DNA of 64,000 bases from Candidatus Bathyarchaeota archaeon (GCA_026014705.1 JAOZHU010000015.1:152188-216187); one strand, 5' to 3'. Shown: positions 26,407 to 35,665, numbered from the stretch's first letter. Numbers and translations are program-made. Notes: generated by a model not told the origin, from the sequence alone.

Positions 26407-27864
26407 GTGGATAAGCGTTTTGTGTCCGTGCTTGTTCTCGTCTTGGCTTTGTCAGGCTTAGTTATGGTTGCGCCTGAACTTGCGTCAGCGCAAACAATTA
26501 CTCCAACGCCCACCTATCCTAAGCCGTCAATCCCCGAGTTCGCTTTAAAACTTGTCAGCCCCGTGTCAGAAACAAATGAAACAAGGATAGAGTTGACGAT
26601 TACGAATCAGCCCTTCGACAGCAGCAACGCCTATCATTACTCACTTGTCTATAATGTCCGCATAAGAACGCCTAGTGATGAAAATTGGATTGAACTTTAT
26701 AACGCTGAAGATGGCTACCCTTTTCAGTCAGACTCGGGCTATACAGTGCTATCGTATGTGTTGGGCGAGAGCGCGTATTATCCGCCTGAGGACTACCCGC
26801 TGGCTCCCAGCATGAAGGTCGGTGTGCTTCCCACTGAGGGTCAAGTAGATTTTCAAGTGGAGGCAATGATTGGGTATAGGGACAGGGATGCCTATGTAAA
26901 CGGGATTATGCCGTACATGTTCAAGGGCGAAAAAAGCGGCTGGAGCAACACACAAACATTAACCATTTCTGATTCATCAACTCCACCAGAGCCAGAGCCT
27001 TTCCCTGCTGTGCCTGTTGCTGCTGTTGCGTTTGTCGCTGTGGTTGTAGCGGTTGGCGCTGGATTGCTGGTTTACTTCAAAAGACGCAGTGGGGAGTCAA
27101 TCCGTGTGAAGGGAGCAGCTTTAGCACCTTGTTTGTTTATTGTGCTATCAGTCACGCTTATGCCCGTCGTGCAGTCTAATTTAGTTTTAGCTAATGCTGA
27201 ATCGTCTATTCCTAAGCCGTCTGTCCCAGAATTCACCGTGAAATATGTAGACAATTCATATGATGTGCCACCAACCTATGAGGTAGACCCGTATACAGGA
27301 AAGAACATTACTCATGCTGGTTACCGTGTCGAAAACAAGTCAATAGAAATCACGGTTAGAAATCAACCCTTTACCCCGTATAGACTGGATAATGAACATT
27401 ATGTTAACCTTTTTTATAACATTAGCTATAGGGGTCATTATGGTGAGGGTTGGGAATATTCTGCTTATGACCGCAATACAGAGTGGTTTATTACGCAGTC
27501 AGACTCCGAATACACGGTTATCTCCTTTTACCCCGTTCCAACCGAAGGTGTGATGGATTTTCGAGTTCAAGCACAAATAGGGTATTTTACTTATTATTAT
27601 ATGCCTTTTAGGGTCTATGAGTTTCACGGCGAAACAAGCGGTTGGAGCGACATTCAAACCATAACTATTCCTACTTCTGATTCATCACCAGCAAGTTCGC
27701 CCTTGTCAACTTCGATACCAGACCAGACGTTAGAGCCTACAGCGACAGGCACCCCGCAAACGCTACCAGCAGAGGCGATTATAGTGGCTGTTATTGCAGT
27801 TGTTTTGGTAATCGCTGGGTTGCTGGTCTACTTCAAAAAACGCAGTAGGAGCCAAACCGCATGA
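26407..27864 (+). CDS. Two fused tandem surface proteins (probable one-base frameshift fusion)
   Basis: Unit 1 starts best at GTG 26407 (GGGGAAAAGC upstream; an open frame also extends to 26290). It has a signal peptide (VLVLVLALSGLVMVAPELASA), a domain opening with KPSIPEFALKLV and closing with SGWSNTQTLTI, a membrane segment, and FKRRSG. Without a stop it runs into unit 2 at GTG 27106, which repeats the plan: signal peptide, IPKPSVPEFTVKYV, ITVRNQPF, SGWSDIQTITI, Pro/Ser/Thr linker, membrane segment, FKKRSRSQTA. Removing one G from GGGG (27091-27094) would end unit 1 as RSGSQSV-stop with a GTGA overlap, mirroring the ATGA junction to unit 3. These repeats recur in uncultured archaeal genomes; their function is unknown. 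Confidence 0.75.
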   Translation: MDKRFVSVLVLVLALSGLVMVAPELASAQTITPTPTYPKPSIPEFALKLVSPVSETNETRIELTITNQPFDSSNAYHYSLVYNVRIRTPSDENWIELYNAEDGYPFQSDSGYTVLSYVLGESAYYPPEDYPLAPSMKVGVLPTEGQVDFQVEAMIGYRDRDAYVNGIMPYMFKGEKSGWSNTQTLTISDSSTPPEPEPFPAVPVAAVAFVAVVVAVGAGLLVYFKRRSGESIRVKGAALAPCLFIVLSVTLMPVVQSNLVLANAESSIPKPSVPEFTVKYVDNSYDVPPTYEVDPYTGKNITHAGYRVENKSIEITVRNQPFTPYRLDNEHYVNLFYNISYRGHYGEGWEYSAYDRNTEWFITQSDSEYTVISFYPVPTEGVMDFRVQAQIGYFTYYYMPFRVYEFHGETSGWSDIQTITIPTSDSSPASSPLSTSIPDQTLEPTATGTPQTLPAEAIIVAVIAVVLVIAGLLVYFKKRSRSQTA

Positions 27865-28778
27865 AAACAGCGACGTTTGCATTTTGCTTGTTTCTTGTGC
27901 TGTTGGCTCCGTCTATGTTTCTCTCGCAGGATAATTTAGTGTTAGCGAATGCTGGCGCGTCTATACCCAAGCCGTCTGTCCCAGAGTTTACCGTTAAGTT
28001 TGTGAATGCTTCCTATAGTGTTACCACTACGAATCCTTATACTGGATTAAGCGAAACTAAGCTGACAAGTAATAACTCAATTGAAGTTACAATTAAGAAT
28101 CAGCCATTTGCCTACTCTGATTATCAGATATACTATAATGTTCGTGTCAAACCTCACTTTGCAGAGAATTGGACTGAAATTTACCCTATACAGAACATGA
28201 CCAGCACATACAATGGGGATGGCGCTTTTTCTTATGCACTATACGTTAATCTTGATGCCCCAGCCCAATCAAGCTTAAGCTATACCAATATTACTTTTCC
28301 TGTTGTGCCAACGCGTGTTTATTCAGCATCAGGCTATTATGAAGGCTATAATATTCAGAGATACTACTCTGGAGAAGAAGGTCAAGAAGGCAGATACTCT
28401 GAATTCCTAAACGCAATTCCAGATGGTGCTCAACTTGATTTTCAAGTAGAGGCATTGGTTGGGCATTCCTCTCAGAGGTGGATTATTCAGCATCCCCTTT
28501 TCCCAACATATGGTGGGTATTTTGCTCCTGCTGTTGCTTACGATGGAACAAGCAGCGGCTGGAGCAACACGCAAACCATAACCATCGGTGCAAACGCCCA
28601 CACAGCAACCCCTGATACATCACCTTTGCAGAGCCCAACGGCAACGTCTAATTTTCAAAGTGACGCAAATCAACAAGGCTTTAACTGGACAGAAACTATC
28701 TTGCTCGCTGCATTAATAGTCATAGCTGCTTTGCTCGTAGCCATCGCACTCATGCGCAGAAAACAAACAAAAAAATGA
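27861..28778 (+). CDS. Third tandem surface protein, membrane-anchored
   Basis: 305 residues from an ATG overlapping the preceding stop (ATGA). The signal peptide is about 1-30 (FAFCLFLVLLAPSMFLSQ). The shared domain follows with IPKPSVPEFTVKFV, IEVTIKNQPF, LDFQVEALVGH and SGWSNTQTITI. A polar linker leads to a membrane segment (about 277-297, ILLAALIVIAALLVAIALM) and an RRKQTKK tail. It is a paralogue of the two upstream units and presumably co-transcribed with them. It is predicted to be displayed on the outer face of the membrane. Ligand or role is unknown. Confidence 0.75.
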   Translation: MKTATFAFCLFLVLLAPSMFLSQDNLVLANAGASIPKPSVPEFTVKFVNASYSVTTTNPYTGLSETKLTSNNSIEVTIKNQPFAYSDYQIYYNVRVKPHFAENWTEIYPIQNMTSTYNGDGAFSYALYVNLDAPAQSSLSYTNITFPVVPTRVYSASGYYEGYNIQRYYSGEEGQEGRYSEFLNAIPDGAQLDFQVEALVGHSSQRWIIQHPLFPTYGGYFAPAVAYDGTSSGWSNTQTITIGANAHTATPDTSPLQSPTATSNFQSDANQQGFNWTETILLAALIVIAALLVAIALMRRKQTKK

Positions 28779-28788
28779 AGAGAAACTG

Positions 28789-29727
28789 CTATTGTTTAGC
28801 AGCTGCTTTCGCCAGTTTCTTCATTATGGCTTCTTTAGCGATAGTGTACGCTATCGCGTAGTCGAAAAGCCCCTGAGGCTCAGCAGTCGCGCGCTTAATC
28901 ATTTCCGTCTCAGTCTTAATCTTCAGCTTGCCGATGGCTAATGCGCCGATGCCGTAAACGCCCGCTTTAATCTCTTTCCCGTCATCATTCACACCCACGC
29001 CTTCAACACCAAGCGGCTTGATAGCGTTGATGTCAGCGACTATCTTGCATTTTGCACCGTACTTGTTAAGTTCAGCAAGCGAGAGCAGTTGGATTCCGCC
29101 TGCACCTGCAGCTAGAACAATCTCGGCGTTTTTGATAGCTGCGCCTGTTTGCTCAGAACTAGCAACTTCGATAACTTTGACTCTTTGCGCGCCAACTTCA
29201 GCGTTAATTTTGTCGGCTACAGCTTGCCCCTTAGCTAAAGAGCGCGAAGTTATAGTCACATTAGCTTTTTCTGCAGCGTAGATCCTAGCAGCAGTTTGCC
29301 CAACTGGTCCTGTGCCAGCCAACACCGTGACGTTTTTGCCCTCTAGCGTTCCAAAGCCCTTCTCAAGCGAGGCACCTAAGGTTTTAGCTACCGCGGCAGC
29401 AGCAGTCGAGTATCCGCCTCTCGGATCAACAATGATGCTGTTTCCCCATGGGGCGGATTTCATGCATTTCTGTGTTGCAGCTACGACTTCGTTGACCATG
29501 TCAAAGTTGCTTCCATTAATGAAAATCTTTGTGTGTTTTGCTCCTTCGGGACCTCTCGGGAAAAGTGTGTCGTAAACGATTCTTGCCGCGTCTTCGCCTG
29601 TGACATTCTCGTATTTGAATATCATTGAATCTGGGAAAGCGTCGATTGCCACCAGCATGTCAAACGGGCTTGCGTACTTGTCGGTGTCCAAGAAAACGAA
29701 AACTGTTTTAAACTGTGGTTCCGTCAA
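28789..29727 (-). CDS. NAD(P)-dependent methylene-tetrahydromethanopterin dehydrogenase (MtdB-like)
   Basis: 312 residues from a TTG with AGGTGTG upstream. The N-terminal methanopterin-binding domain (VFVFLDTDKYASPFD; DAFPDSMIFKYENV) is followed by a Rossmann domain with VLAGTGPVGQTAARIYA (about 130-146) and TSRSLAKGQAVAD. It would oxidise methylene-H4MPT with NAD(P)+ instead of coenzyme F420. That links one-carbon flow (Wood-Ljungdahl or formaldehyde-level carbon) to pyridine nucleotides. The family was described in methylotrophic bacteria and has archaeal homologues. No other C1 genes are adjacent. A TATA-like TTCTTAAATGG sits near 29762-29772 on the minus strand. Confidence 0.82.
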   Translation of the reverse strand: MTEPQFKTVFVFLDTDKYASPFDMLVAIDAFPDSMIFKYENVTGEDAARIVYDTLFPRGPEGAKHTKIFINGSNFDMVNEVVAATQKCMKSAPWGNSIIVDPRGGYSTAAAAVAKTLGASLEKGFGTLEGKNVTVLAGTGPVGQTAARIYAAEKANVTITSRSLAKGQAVADKINAEVGAQRVKVIEVASSEQTGAAIKNAEIVLAAGAGGIQLLSLAELNKYGAKCKIVADINAIKPLGVEGVGVNDDGKEIKAGVYGIGALAIGKLKIKTETEMIKRATAEPQGLFDYAIAYTIAKEAIMKKLAKAAAKQ

Positions 29728-29858
29728 ATTTCACACCTAAACTGACTGTGAATGCAGTTTACCCATTTAAGAATTATCACAAGCCACTGCGGTTTTGAAT
29801 ATCTTTAATAATTCGGCGCCCAGAAGTGTAACCATAAACGGTTCAAGAAGGCATACAC

Positions 29859-30902
29859 GTGTCGGTAGCTGAAAACTTGGAAAAGCTCTGCAACGCCTGC
29901 GGAGTAGCAGGCAGAGAAGCAGAAGTCAGAAACTTAATGGTCAAACTGCTTAAGCCCCATGTGGATGAAGTCTACGTGGACAAGCTTGAAAATGTCATCG
30001 GCGTCAAGAAGGGCAAGAAAACCGCGCCTAAAGTGATGCTTGCCGCGCACATGGACGAAATCGGCTTAATGGTCAAAACCATATCAAAAGAAGGATTCCT
30101 GCAGTTTGCAAAAATGGGCGGAATAGACGACCGCATTCTCCTAGCCCAAAAAGTGACAGTGTACACAGCGAAAGGCGCTTTGCCCGGCATAGTGGGCTCA
30201 AAACCGCCGCACATACAGAAAGAGGAAGAACGCAAAAAAATCGTAACCTATGACGAGTTGTTCATTGACGTGGGAGCGGAAAGCCGAGAAGACGCCGCGA
30301 AGATGGGCGTCAAAGTCGGCGACGTAGTAGGCTTCGACGCCGAATACGCGCAAATAGGCAAAGATACTGTTATTGGCAAAGCCTTTGACGACCGCGTAGG
30401 CTGCGCAGTAATGATTGAAACGCTTAAGCATCTGGAAAAAACTGACTGCACCGTTTACGCGGTGGGCACAGTTCAAGAAGAAGTGGGGTTAAGAGGCGCG
30501 GGAACAGCCGCTTTCGGCGTAGACCCCGACCTAGCCATAGCGTTAGATGTTACCGTTGCAGGCGACGTGCCGGGCGTGAAAGAGTTCGAATCCGCAGTGA
30601 AGATGGGCAAAGGTCCCACTTTGACTGTATCCGACTCGGGGCTGATAACGCACCCGAAGGTCTTGCGGCTGCTTCTTGACGCAGCTGAGGAAAACAAGAT
30701 TGCTTACCAGTTGGAAACGGGTTTAATGGGCACCACGGATGCAGCGCGCATATCCCTAACGCGGCAGGGTGTCCCAAGCGGTACTATATGCGTTCCAGCG
30801 CGTTACATTCACAGCCCCGTAGGCATGCTCAGCTTGAAGGACGCGGAAGACTCGGTGAAGTTGACTGTAGCGGCAATTCAGAAAGCCCAAAAATTCTTCT
30901 GA
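29859..30902 (+). CDS. M42 family zinc aminopeptidase
   Basis: 347 residues from GTG. Metal-binding motifs of the M42/TET family are visible: MLAAHMDEIGLMV (about 60-72, His and Asp), FDDRVGCAVMI (Asp ligand, about 173-183), VQEEVGLRGAG (catalytic and ligand glutamates, about 204-214), IALDVTVAGD, and a late GVPSGTICVPARYIHSP with the final histidine. Such enzymes form dodecameric tetrahedra that trim peptides in the cytosol. It is divergent from the mtdB-like gene. Confidence 0.9.
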   Translation: MSVAENLEKLCNACGVAGREAEVRNLMVKLLKPHVDEVYVDKLENVIGVKKGKKTAPKVMLAAHMDEIGLMVKTISKEGFLQFAKMGGIDDRILLAQKVTVYTAKGALPGIVGSKPPHIQKEEERKKIVTYDELFIDVGAESREDAAKMGVKVGDVVGFDAEYAQIGKDTVIGKAFDDRVGCAVMIETLKHLEKTDCTVYAVGTVQEEVGLRGAGTAAFGVDPDLAIALDVTVAGDVPGVKEFESAVKMGKGPTLTVSDSGLITHPKVLRLLLDAAEENKIAYQLETGLMGTTDAARISLTRQGVPSGTICVPARYIHSPVGMLSLKDAEDSVKLTVAAIQKAQKFF

Positions 30903-30947
30903 CCACTTTCTGAAAATTGCTGACTCGCTGCTGGTTGTGATTGAGGC

Positions 30948-31385
30948 ATGGAAAAAGCAAAGAAATTCGAGTTTATGGAGCACACGGCAGACGTCTACAT
31001 AGCGGCGCACGGCGCGACTTTGGCTGAAGCTTTCGAAAACGCTGCGCTTGCAATGTTCGAAGTCATGACTGACGCATCAAAAGTCGCGGCGAACGCAGAA
31101 GACTCGCTCACTGTGGAGGCGGAAGACGAATACGCGCTTCTTTACAGTTGGCTCGAAACCTTGCTAGTGAAGTTCGAAATTAACAGCATGCTTTACTCGC
31201 AGTTCAAAATCTCCAGCTTGGAGGAGACAGCCGAAGGCTTCAAGCTCACGGCAACTGTGCGAGGTGAAAAATTCAACGCTGCAAAGCACACGCAAAAAGT
31301 CGCCGTTAAGGCAGTCACGTATCACCGCATGGAGATAATCAAAACACTGGACAAAGTCACCTTAGAGTTCATTCTGGACATTTAA
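30948..31385 (+). CDS. Archease, RtcB activator
   Basis: 145 residues, typical length. The start FEFMEHTADVYIAAHGATL and the conserved acidic segment (ALLYSWLETLLVKFE) match archease, as does the C-terminal AVKAVTYHRMEI. Archease helps guanylylate the tRNA ligase RtcB and speeds multiple turnover. rtcB lies 1.8 kb downstream on the same strand, with adk (opposite strand) and an MBL protein between. The stop overlaps the convergent adk stop by 4 bases. Confidence 0.9.
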   Translation: MEKAKKFEFMEHTADVYIAAHGATLAEAFENAALAMFEVMTDASKVAANAEDSLTVEAEDEYALLYSWLETLLVKFEINSMLYSQFKISSLEETAEGFKLTATVRGEKFNAAKHTQKVAVKAVTYHRMEIIKTLDKVTLEFILDI

Positions 31386-32035
31386 GCCAAATTCAGCTGT
31401 TTCAACTCTTTCAAAATCACGTCTACTACCTTTTCGGGCGGCGTATCCAACGCATCGCAGCCAGCTTCGGCAAACGGCACACCTGCTTCCTTGAAAAGCC
31501 GCAGAATAGGCCGTGTCTGCGCCTCGTAAACCTCAATTCGCCTCTTTATAACTTCAGCCGTATCATCTGAACGCTGGTACAAAACTCCGCCGCACTTGTC
31601 GCAGACACCTTCAACCTTAGGCTTAAGAAAACGCACATTGTAGACTGCACCGCAGTTCTTGCAGATTCTCCGCGTGGACAACCGCTCAACAATAATCCAA
31701 TCAGGCACCAAAAGCAGGATGACGACGTCGATTTTGGCGATTTTCTCCAACGTTTTCGCCTGCTCCACAGTTCGCGGGAAACCATCCAACAGAAAGCCTC
31801 TGCCTTCAGGAACCTCGCTTAAGCGTTTCTTCAAAACTTCCACGACAACATCGTCAGGCACAAGCAACCCCTTTTCCACGTAACCCTTGATTTTTCTGCC
31901 AAACGGGGAGTCCTCCTTCATTATTTCTCTGAAAATATCGCCCATCGCAATCACATCAAAGCCCAACTTCGCCTGCAGCCGCGACGCGTAAGTGCCCTTT
32001 CCAGAGCCCGGTGCCCCAAAGATAACCGCGTTCAA
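31382..32035 (-). CDS. adk: Adenylate kinase with zinc-type LID
   Basis: 217 residues, long-form Adk. P-loop GAPGSGKGTYASRL (about 7-20), GDIFREI, LLDGFPRTVEQA (about 80-91), and a LID carrying two cysteine pairs (ICKNCGAVY and VCDKCGGVLYQR) for zinc. RSDDTAEVIKRRIEVY follows the LID. It catalyses AMP + ATP to 2 ADP. This is the bacterial-style family rather than the short archaeal AdkA, and is found in several archaeal groups. Its minus-strand position splits archease from rtcB. Confidence 0.93.
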   Translation of the reverse strand: MNAVIFGAPGSGKGTYASRLQAKLGFDVIAMGDIFREIMKEDSPFGRKIKGYVEKGLLVPDDVVVEVLKKRLSEVPEGRGFLLDGFPRTVEQAKTLEKIAKIDVVILLLVPDWIIVERLSTRRICKNCGAVYNVRFLKPKVEGVCDKCGGVLYQRSDDTAEVIKRRIEVYEAQTRPILRLFKEAGVPFAEAGCDALDTPPEKVVDVILKELKQLNLA

Positions 32036-32186
32036 TTCAACACGCTACTCCTGAACTCTCTCTTCTCTAAGAAATACAGTGCGTAATTAACTTTTTGTGC
32101 CATCCAAGACCCTGCAAGATGGAAACGTTTATGCCCGCTAAAAACGCTCTTAGCTTTACCCAAAGCACTCACGACGGTGTAAATGC

Positions 32187-33098
32187 TTGCACACGAAAAA
32201 AATCGGAGACAACCTCTTTCTAATAGACCTTGAAACAGGTGGCTTCCAACACCTAATCGCCAGCTACGTCCTAAAAGGCGCAAAAACAATAATCGTGGAA
32301 ACAGGACCCACATCCTCAATCACCCACCTGCTTTCCAGCTTAAACAAAATAGGCGTTGCAACAACCGACGTAGCGTACGTGGCGCTTTCACACGTGCATC
32401 TAGACCACGGCGGAGGCACAGGCACCCTGCTGAAGCTTCTGCCCAACGCCAAAATCATCGTTCACCCACGCGGCGCAGCGCACTTGATTAACCCGCAGAA
32501 ACTTTGGCTCCAATCCCAAGCAGTTTTAGGCTACGTTGCGGAGATCTACGGCAAGCCTGAACCCGTCGCCGAAGACAAAATAATCCCTGCAGCGGAGGGC
32601 ATGGTTTTTGAGGCGGAAAACACTCTGGGGCTGAAGGTTGTGGAGACGCTGGGGCATGCAGTGCACAACCTGAGTTTCTTCGAAACGCTGAACAAAGGCG
32701 TATTCACAGGCGACGCTGCAGGAATTTACCTCAACGAATTCAACGTGGTTATTCCCACCTCGCCGCCGCCTTTCCGTTTAGACATTGCCTTAGCTTCCCT
32801 AGAGAAGCTGATTAGACTTAATCCCAAGTTTCTTTATTACAGCCACTTCGGTAAAGCATCCAACGCCGTGCAGCGGCTCAAAGACTACGCACTGCAGCTC
32901 AAGCAGTGGGCAAGCATCGCGGAAGAAGGCACAGCGAAAGGGCAAAGTTTCGAGGCAATACGGGACAGGATACTCGCAGAAGACGAAGCCATGCGGAAAA
33001 TCGCTCCTTATCTTAAGGCGCATCCGATTTTTATGAAAACCGCCATCGAAAACAGCGTCCGAGGCTTCACTGAGGCTGCGTCAAAAACGAAAACTTAA
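32187..33098 (+). CDS. MBL-fold metallo-hydrolase
   Basis: 303 residues from a TTG; no in-frame ATG or GTG lies nearby. The metallo-beta-lactamase motif ALSHVHLDHGGG (His, His, Asp, His; about 71-82) is clear. Further ligands are in ETLGHAVHNLSFF (about 152-164) and FTGDAAGIYL. The C-terminal third is helical (RDRILAEDEAMRKIAPYL). The substrate is unknown. It sits just upstream of rtcB and could be RNA-related, but glyoxalase-like or lactonase activity is equally possible. Confidence 0.8.
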   Translation: MHTKKIGDNLFLIDLETGGFQHLIASYVLKGAKTIIVETGPTSSITHLLSSLNKIGVATTDVAYVALSHVHLDHGGGTGTLLKLLPNAKIIVHPRGAAHLINPQKLWLQSQAVLGYVAEIYGKPEPVAEDKIIPAAEGMVFEAENTLGLKVVETLGHAVHNLSFFETLNKGVFTGDAAGIYLNEFNVVIPTSPPPFRLDIALASLEKLIRLNPKFLYYSHFGKASNAVQRLKDYALQLKQWASIAEEGTAKGQSFEAIRDRILAEDEAMRKIAPYLKAHPIFMKTAIENSVRGFTEAASKTKT

Positions 33099-33160
33099 CA
33101 CGCAGCGTTCACAACTGTTTTATATTCTGCCGTTGCTTGTTTTGTGAGGATGAAACAAGA

Positions 33161-34639
33161 ATGGGAGAAAGCGAGAGTCGACCACCGCCAGAAAAAATCC
33201 CTCTTGAAAAACTAGACAACTACACATGGCGCATACCGCAGTACAAGCGTGGAATGCGCGTTCCAGGCATGGTTTTCGCCAACGACAACCTCATGGAAAA
33301 AATGCAAACTGACCGAACACTCTGGCAATGCGCTAATGTAGCACATTTACCGGGCATATACAAGTACGCTGTAACGCTGCCCGATGGACATGAAGGTTAC
33401 GGGTTTCCCATAGGCGGCGTCGCTGCAACGGACTACGACGAAGGCGTAATCAGCCCAGGCGGGGTTGGCTACGACATAAACTGCGGCGTTCGTCTTTTAA
33501 CCACAAACCTTTCAGAGCAAACGCTGCGACCGAAGCTTGCCCAGTTGGCAAACGCCATTTTTGAAAATGTGCCGTCTGGGCTGGGCAGCCGACGCAAAGA
33601 CTTCAAAATAACGCCAGGCGACTTGGACAGGCTGGTCGTTGAAGGCGTACAATGGATAATTGACCGCGGCTTAGGCTGGGCTGGCGACGCGGAGCACTGT
33701 GAAGAACGCGGGTGCATGAAAAACGCGAATCCCAGCAAAGTCTCAGCCACAGCCAAGAACAGGGGACTAACTCAACTGGGCACTTTGGGCTCGGGAAACC
33801 ATTTCTTGGAAATCCAGAAAGTAGACAAGATTTACAACCAGCGAACAGCGAAAACACTCGGGCTTGAAGAGGAAGGGCAAGTTACAGTTATGATTCACTG
33901 CGGTTCCCGAGGCTACGGGCACCAAGTGTGCTCCGACTACCTGCGCGTCATGGAGCACGCAGTGCAGAAGTACAAGATAACGCTGCCTGACAGGGAACTG
34001 GCGTGCGCGCCTGGAAAAAGCAACGAGGCAGAAGATTACTTCCAAGCGATGGCATGCGCAGTTAACTATGCTTTTTCGAACAGGCAAGCAATAATGCACT
34101 GGGTACGCCAAAGCTTCCAGCAAGTTTACCACACAGAACCTGAAAAGTTTGGGTTGAAACTCGTTTACGACGTAGCCCACAACATTGCGAAAGTGGAAAC
34201 GCACACGATTGACAACACGCAAAAGAAGGTTTGGGTCCACAGAAAAGGCGCCACCCGAGCTTTCCCTGCTGGGCACTCGGAGATACCAGCGGATTACCGC
34301 GGCGAAGGGCAACCCGTGCTGATTCCAGGCAGCATGGGAACAAGTTCATGGGTTCTACTCGGCACTGAACGCGCTATGGAACTGTCTTTCGGCTCAACAG
34401 CACACGGCGCAGGGCGCATGCTGAGCCGCGCCGCTGCAAAAAGGCGTTATTGGGGCGGAAACATAAGAACCGCTTTGGAGAAGCGCGGAGTAGTTGTGAG
34501 AGCTGCGAGCGCGGAGGTTTTAGCTGAGGAAGCCGATGCCGCATATAAGGATGTTGATGTTGTGGCTGACGTGAGCGATAAGGTGGGAATCGCCACTAAA
34601 GTTGCAAGGCTTGTGCCAATAGCCGTCATTAAGGGCTAA
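33161..34639 (+). CDS. rtcB: RtcB tRNA-splicing / RNA-repair ligase
   Basis: 492 residues from ATG 33161; the frame opens at 33137, but a TATA-like TTTTATATT at about 33118-33126 favours the internal start. Conserved manganese and guanylylation residues are visible: GGVGYDINCGVRLL (Asp, Cys), GTLGSGNHFLEI (His), IHCGSRGYGHQV (His), DVAHNIAKVE (His), and near the C-terminus GSTAHGAGRMLSR with the histidine that is guanylylated. No intein interrupts the gene. It joins 2',3'-cyclic phosphate and 5'-OH ends, as needed for spliced tRNAs such as the intron-containing tRNA-Met in this window. Confidence 0.95.
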   Translation: MGESESRPPPEKIPLEKLDNYTWRIPQYKRGMRVPGMVFANDNLMEKMQTDRTLWQCANVAHLPGIYKYAVTLPDGHEGYGFPIGGVAATDYDEGVISPGGVGYDINCGVRLLTTNLSEQTLRPKLAQLANAIFENVPSGLGSRRKDFKITPGDLDRLVVEGVQWIIDRGLGWAGDAEHCEERGCMKNANPSKVSATAKNRGLTQLGTLGSGNHFLEIQKVDKIYNQRTAKTLGLEEEGQVTVMIHCGSRGYGHQVCSDYLRVMEHAVQKYKITLPDRELACAPGKSNEAEDYFQAMACAVNYAFSNRQAIMHWVRQSFQQVYHTEPEKFGLKLVYDVAHNIAKVETHTIDNTQKKVWVHRKGATRAFPAGHSEIPADYRGEGQPVLIPGSMGTSSWVLLGTERAMELSFGSTAHGAGRMLSRAAAKRRYWGGNIRTALEKRGVVVRAASAEVLAEEADAAYKDVDVVADVSDKVGIATKVARLVPIAVIKG

Positions 34640-34732
34640 CGTTTGTCAACGTGACGTGCTGGTTATGGCAAAGCTAAAAAGGAAACGCTGCCGTTAATAC
34701 ACTCTCACAAGTGGTTCGGAGGAAAAACACGA

Positions 34733-35665
34733 ATGTTTGACGCAAAAAAGTTCATTGAAGATTCGCTGGAGGAAATTAAGAAAGCCGTTGGGAAAGACCG
34801 CGTAATCTCTGCTTGCTCAGGCGGCGTGGACAGCACAGTTGCCACCGCTTTAGTGCACAAGGCAGTAGGTGACAGTTTAGTTGCAGTATTCATAGATGAC
34901 GGGCTCCGCAGAGAAGGCGAACCTGAATTTGTAGTTAAAACGCTCAAAAACTTGAGCATTAAAACCAAGTATATTGACGCGAAAAAGGATTTCTTTGAGG
35001 TTTTCAAGGGCAAAACTGACGCCGAAGAAAAGCGCAAAGCGTTCAGAGACAAGTTTTACAAAACGTTAGGCAAAGCGGCTAAGGAAGAGAAAATCAAGTT
35101 CATCGTGCAAGGCACAATAAAAGCTGACGTTATAGAAACAGTTGGCGGCATAAAATCGCAGCACAACGTTCTAGAGCAAATTGGTATTAACCCTGAAACT
35201 TACGGTTACAAAATCCTAGAGCCTCTAAAAGAACTGTTTAAGCCAGAAGTTAGAATGGTTGCCCGCGAGCTATGTTTACCGAAAGAAGTGTCTGAGCGGA
35301 TGCCCTTTCCAGGTCCTGCTTTGTCGCTGAGGGTCCTCGGCGAAGTTACGCCTGAACGCGTTGCAATCGTGCGGAAAGCCACCGAGATTGTCGAGGAAGA
35401 AACGCGGGAACTAGGCACTTTTCAGAACTTCGCTGTGCTGCACAATGATAAGGCAACAGGAATCAAAGAGGGCAAAAGGGTCTACGGCAACATCATCACC
35501 GTGCGCATTGTGGAGTCTAAAGATGCAGTTACGGCGAAAGCCCGTCAAGTGCCATACGAAATTCTCATGCGCATCGCGGGAAGAATAACAGGCGAAATAC
35601 CGAGCGTTGTCCGCTGCTTGTACGATATCACTGATAAACCGCCTTCAACAATTGAATTCGAATAA
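34733..35665 (+). CDS. guaA: GMP synthase subunit B (ATP pyrophosphatase)
   Basis: 310 residues, archaeal two-subunit type. The PP-loop ISACSGGVDSTVATALVHK (about 23-41), the KFIVQGTIKADVIET segment, RMPFPGPALSLRVLGEVTP (about 185-203), and a C-terminal RITGEIPSVVRCLYDITDKP are characteristic. It adenylates XMP and aminates it to GMP with ammonia supplied by a separate glutaminase subunit not present here. GGAGG (34715-34719) precedes the ATG. Confidence 0.92.
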   Translation: MFDAKKFIEDSLEEIKKAVGKDRVISACSGGVDSTVATALVHKAVGDSLVAVFIDDGLRREGEPEFVVKTLKNLSIKTKYIDAKKDFFEVFKGKTDAEEKRKAFRDKFYKTLGKAAKEEKIKFIVQGTIKADVIETVGGIKSQHNVLEQIGINPETYGYKILEPLKELFKPEVRMVARELCLPKEVSERMPFPGPALSLRVLGEVTPERVAIVRKATEIVEEETRELGTFQNFAVLHNDKATGIKEGKRVYGNIITVRIVESKDAVTAKARQVPYEILMRIAGRITGEIPSVVRCLYDITDKPPSTIEFE

